DNA from: Candidatus Izemoplasma sp.
GTDB lineage: Bacteria > Bacillota_I > Bacilli_A > Izemoplasmatales > Izemoplasmataceae
Assembly: GCA_021736285.1 (NCBI GenBank)
Contig: JAIPGE010000069.1
Span: forward strand, 1 to 7,213
DNA: 7,213 bases
Reading direction: 5' to 3'
In this document: one piece after another, positions 4,971 to 7,213 of the stretch
Layout: every line of letters begins with the position of its first letter
Position numbering within the stretch: position 1 is the stretch's first letter
The notes under the pieces: generated by a model
The model's database searches: none
The model's input: the letters and a program-made list of their open reading frames with translations, nothing else
What the model was told of the DNA's origin: nothing
Made by a program: the position numbers and the translations under genes

Positions 4971-6911
4971 AAACAAAAATTATTGAATGCTTTTACCTTA
5001 TTTTCAATGTTTTTATTATCCATTATTTATCTTGAGATACTTTTTAAAAGTCGTGTTTTAACATTCTCATTAGATTTACAACTTTTACGGGTCATTTTAT
5101 TTAGCTTATCATATACTTTTTTTGTTATGTTCTTCTTAATGTTCTTTAAACCTCGTACTGTCCAACGCTTAAGTCTTTTCTTTATTGTTGTTGTCTCATT
5201 CTTATTCTTAAATCAAGAAGTATATCATTCTTTTGTAGAAGGATTTTATTCTTTTCGGGTAATTGGTGACTTTACCGCAGGATTGTCTTTCTTTAGCGAT
5301 TATTTTCTAGCCCTACGTTTTGGTCATATTACATATTTCTTTCCTTTGATTGGTTTTATAGCTTTATTAAAATTTAATATGATTAATTTTGAGATTGAGT
5401 ATGGAACAATAAAACAACCATTGATTTTGTTAATCATTTCAGTCTTAACCCTATCTATTAGTGTTCAATCAATAAGTGATAAAAATAACATTGATTCCAC
5501 AGATGTTCCATTAGAGCTTATTGACATCTCAGATGGAACTTTAATTAATTATAATGATGTTGATTTGTACACCTACGTTTATAACAATCAAGAGGCCTTA
5601 CAAAAATTTGGAATATTGACATACACACAACGTGACTTCTTTAATTTATTTCGAAAGGATCCTATTACCAAAAAGGCATATGATGTGTTGATTACTGACT
5701 ATTTGGAGAACCGTGATGGTCATTCAGACAATAACATGACTGGCTTATTTGAAGATAAAAACTTCATTCTAATAATGGCTGAAAGTTTTGATACCTTTGC
5801 GATTAATGAAACCTTAACACCAAATCTTTATAGCCTAAAACAAAATTACGCTTATTTTGAAAACTATTATTCGCCTCTTTATTATCGTTCTACTGCGGAT
5901 ACTGAATTTTTAGCGCAAACTTCAATGTATCCTAACAAAAATGTCACACTCAGTATGGACGCTTATCAAAATAATCTTTTTCCAAATACTTTGCCTAAAT
6001 TATTTAAAGATGCTGATTACTCAACATTCTCATTTCACAATTATACTGATTATTTTTATCCCCGTGGTGATTTCCATCTTGATGCTTTAGGGTATGATCA
6101 ATATTGGGGTAGTGAAGAACTTGGTATAACATCAAACTTTAATCCTGATGCTATGATTATAGACCATGTATGGCAAAGTGATTACGATCTCATGAAGCGG
6201 GCAATTCCAAAATTCATTAATGATAATCAGTTCTTTGTCAATTTATTAACCGTCAGTGGACATTTTCAATATACAGAAAATCATGAAATGGCAAAACCTG
6301 AATATGTGGCAGCGGTAATGGACTATCTAGAAACAGAAAATCTAGTGAACGACGTACCCGATGACATTGTTTATTACTTAGCTGTTCAAATGGAATTTGA
6401 CAAAGCCATTGGATATCTCATCGATGCCCTAGAAGAAGCAAATAGATTGGATGACACCGTTATTATGATATTTGGTGATCACTATGCTTACGGTATTACC
6501 AATGATGATATATGGGAATATGAAGACCAATATAAAATCGACCAAGATGAACTTGATATCCATAATGTTCCAATGATGATTGTCTCTGATGAAACAAGTT
6601 TTAATGGCATACATTCTGAATATATGTCTTCAATAGATATTTTACCAACCGTAGCTAACTTATTTAATTTAGAAACCAATTATAGACATCTTTTTGGCAA
6701 TGATATCTTTGATAGCCAAGAAAATGTAGTTCATTTCGCTAATGGAAGTCTTATCAGTAGCCGCTTCCGTTATGATTCAATGACACAACATTATATTACC
6801 AATGATGATACCGTTACAGATTATTATTTACTAAGTTTAAATACGGCTTTCGTGAACAGATACTTATATAATGTTCGTATATTAGAGTATGATTACTTCA
6901 AGAAAAGATAA
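4968..6911 (+). CDS. LTA synthase-family membrane phosphoglycerol transferase (LtaS-like)
   Basis: A 647-residue protein of the LtaS/MdoB group (COG1368, alkaline phosphatase superfamily). Members move glycerol phosphate from phosphatidylglycerol onto a lipid-linked chain or glycan on the outer face of the membrane. The N-terminal third (residues 8-168) holds about five hydrophobic segments, then a linker, then the extracellular catalytic domain from about 265. Active-site marks are visible: IMAESFDTF with metal-binding E272, YRSTADTEF with a Thr in the nucleophile position (T309), VSGHFQY (H432) and FGDHY (D504, H505). All metal and nucleophile residues seem present, so it should be active. 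Length is near the usual 600-650 for LtaS. It is transcribed alone from its own promoter and ends at a strong hairpin, facing a GT4 glycosyltransferase. Whether the product is lipoteichoic acid or another glycerophosphate-modified polymer or lipid cannot be decided here. Confidence 0.85.
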   Translation: MKQKLLNAFTLFSMFLLSIIYLEILFKSRVLTFSLDLQLLRVILFSLSYTFFVMFFLMFFKPRTVQRLSLFFIVVVSFLFLNQEVYHSFVEGFYSFRVIGDFTAGLSFFSDYFLALRFGHITYFFPLIGFIALLKFNMINFEIEYGTIKQPLILLIISVLTLSISVQSISDKNNIDSTDVPLELIDISDGTLINYNDVDLYTYVYNNQEALQKFGILTYTQRDFFNLFRKDPITKKAYDVLITDYLENRDGHSDNNMTGLFEDKNFILIMAESFDTFAINETLTPNLYSLKQNYAYFENYYSPLYYRSTADTEFLAQTSMYPNKNVTLSMDAYQNNLFPNTLPKLFKDADYSTFSFHNYTDYFYPRGDFHLDALGYDQYWGSEELGITSNFNPDAMIIDHVWQSDYDLMKRAIPKFINDNQFFVNLLTVSGHFQYTENHEMAKPEYVAAVMDYLETENLVNDVPDDIVYYLAVQMEFDKAIGYLIDALEEANRLDDTVIMIFGDHYAYGITNDDIWEYEDQYKIDQDELDIHNVPMMIVSDETSFNGIHSEYMSSIDILPTVANLFNLETNYRHLFGNDIFDSQENVVHFANGSLISSRFRYDSMTQHYITNDDTVTDYYLLSLNTAFVNRYLYNVRILEYDYFKKR

Positions 6912-6949
6912 CAAATCACTATCAACTGAGCTAATTTGATAATCATTAA

Positions 6950-6989
6950 AAAAAACCTAAATACTGTTGTAATAGTATTTAGGTTTTTT
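6950..6989 (+). terminator. Bidirectional intrinsic terminator between convergent genes
   Basis: A perfect 16-bp inverted repeat (6950-6965 with 6974-6989) has an eight-base loop, with A6 on the left arm and T6 on the right, so it works in both directions. It serves the LtaS-like gene on the plus strand and the glycosyltransferase gene, whose stop is at 6995-6997, on the minus strand. Nothing else is recognisable at 6912-6949. Confidence 0.9.
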
Positions 6990-6994
6990 ATGGT

Positions 6995-7213
6995 TTATTT
7001 TTTTTGATCTAAAACATCATAATAAATTGCTTCGACTTGCTTCGCATAAGATAACGCCGAATATTTTTGAACACTTTTAATTGTCGCGTTTCTCATCGCT
7101 TCTCGACTAACTGAATCCATAATATAACTATCAACTAAAGACACGAATTTGTGATCCTCTGTGAACACATATCCATTTTTTCCATCTTGAACAATTTCTT
7201 CTAAATTATCATC
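6995..7213 (-). CDS. Glycosyltransferase family 4 protein, C-terminal part only
   Basis: The last 72 codons of a minus-strand gene whose start lies beyond the right edge; stop TAA at 6997-6995. The segment begins DDNLEEIVQDGKNGYVF, the conserved C-terminal stretch of GT4 (GT-B fold, Glycos_transf_1) enzymes: the loop after the nucleotide-sugar-binding Glu and the NGxxF motif. It then runs through the C-terminal helices that fold back over the N-terminal domain. The donor-binding E-x7-E motif is not in the window. GT4 includes the diacylglycerol glucosyltransferases that make glycolipid anchors, so its place beside an LtaS-like gene is suggestive, but the substrate cannot be inferred from this fragment. 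The two genes are convergent, so they are not one operon. Confidence 0.8.
   Translation of the reverse strand, partial: DDNLEEIVQDGKNGYVFTEDHKFVSLVDSYIMDSVSREAMRNATIKSVQKYSALSYAKQVEAIYYDVLDQKK

Noticed and set aside
6429..6679. Two minus-strand open frames of 61 and 63 codons within the LtaS-like gene.
   Set aside because: They are antisense to conserved catalytic-domain codons including FGDHY; no independent evidence.
1..7213. CRISPR arrays, insertion sequences, riboswitches or toxin-antitoxin pairs.
   Set aside because: No regularly spaced repeats, transposase motifs, terminal inverted repeats, structured leaders or small paired ORFs were seen; the inverted repeats present are all intrinsic terminators.

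Overview
The window is AT-rich. Its promoters are SigA-type (TTGACA/TATAAT-like, often with an extended -10), its hairpin terminators end in U runs, and all three complete tRNA genes encode their CCA ends. Trp is read from TGG, and TGA serves as a stop (yidD ends in TGA), so the standard bacterial code applies rather than the Mycoplasma code. Together with an LtaS-type phosphatase-superfamily protein, this points to a low-GC Gram-positive: Bacillota, or a standard-code Mollicutes-related lineage. The sequence alone does not settle which.

Layout. Positions 1-73 are an uninterpretable edge fragment. A + strand yidD (119-343) has its own promoter and ends at a bidirectional hairpin (423-454). 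Three minus-strand protein genes follow, read right to left. A cytoplasmic GGDEF-EAL protein (3171-4475) is translationally coupled through a TAATG overlap to a CPA2-type cation/proton antiporter (1861-3171), which ends at a strong terminator (1818-1858). A second, paralogous antiporter (457-1731) then has its own predicted promoter. Right of this block is a minus-strand tRNA operon, His-Gln-Leu (4584-4827), with a near-consensus promoter and a terminator. Divergent from it is a + strand LtaS-like membrane phosphoglycerol transferase gene (4968-6911). It converges, across a shared 16-bp hairpin, on the 3' end of a minus-strand GT4 glycosyltransferase that runs off the right edge.

How the genes may work together. 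The most unusual unit is the GGDEF-EAL/antiporter operon. Both nucleotide-handling domains have lost key active-site residues (GNDQF for GGDEF; EAV, STGVS and TGD in the EAL domain). The antiporters carry no cytosolic RCK-type regulatory domain. It is therefore an inference worth testing that the degenerate GGDEF-EAL protein is a ligand-binding regulator of cation/proton exchange rather than a cyclase or phosphodiesterase. The right-hand pair (LtaS-like protein and GT4) would fit a glycolipid/polyglycerol-phosphate envelope pathway. The remainder (yidD, tRNAs) is housekeeping.
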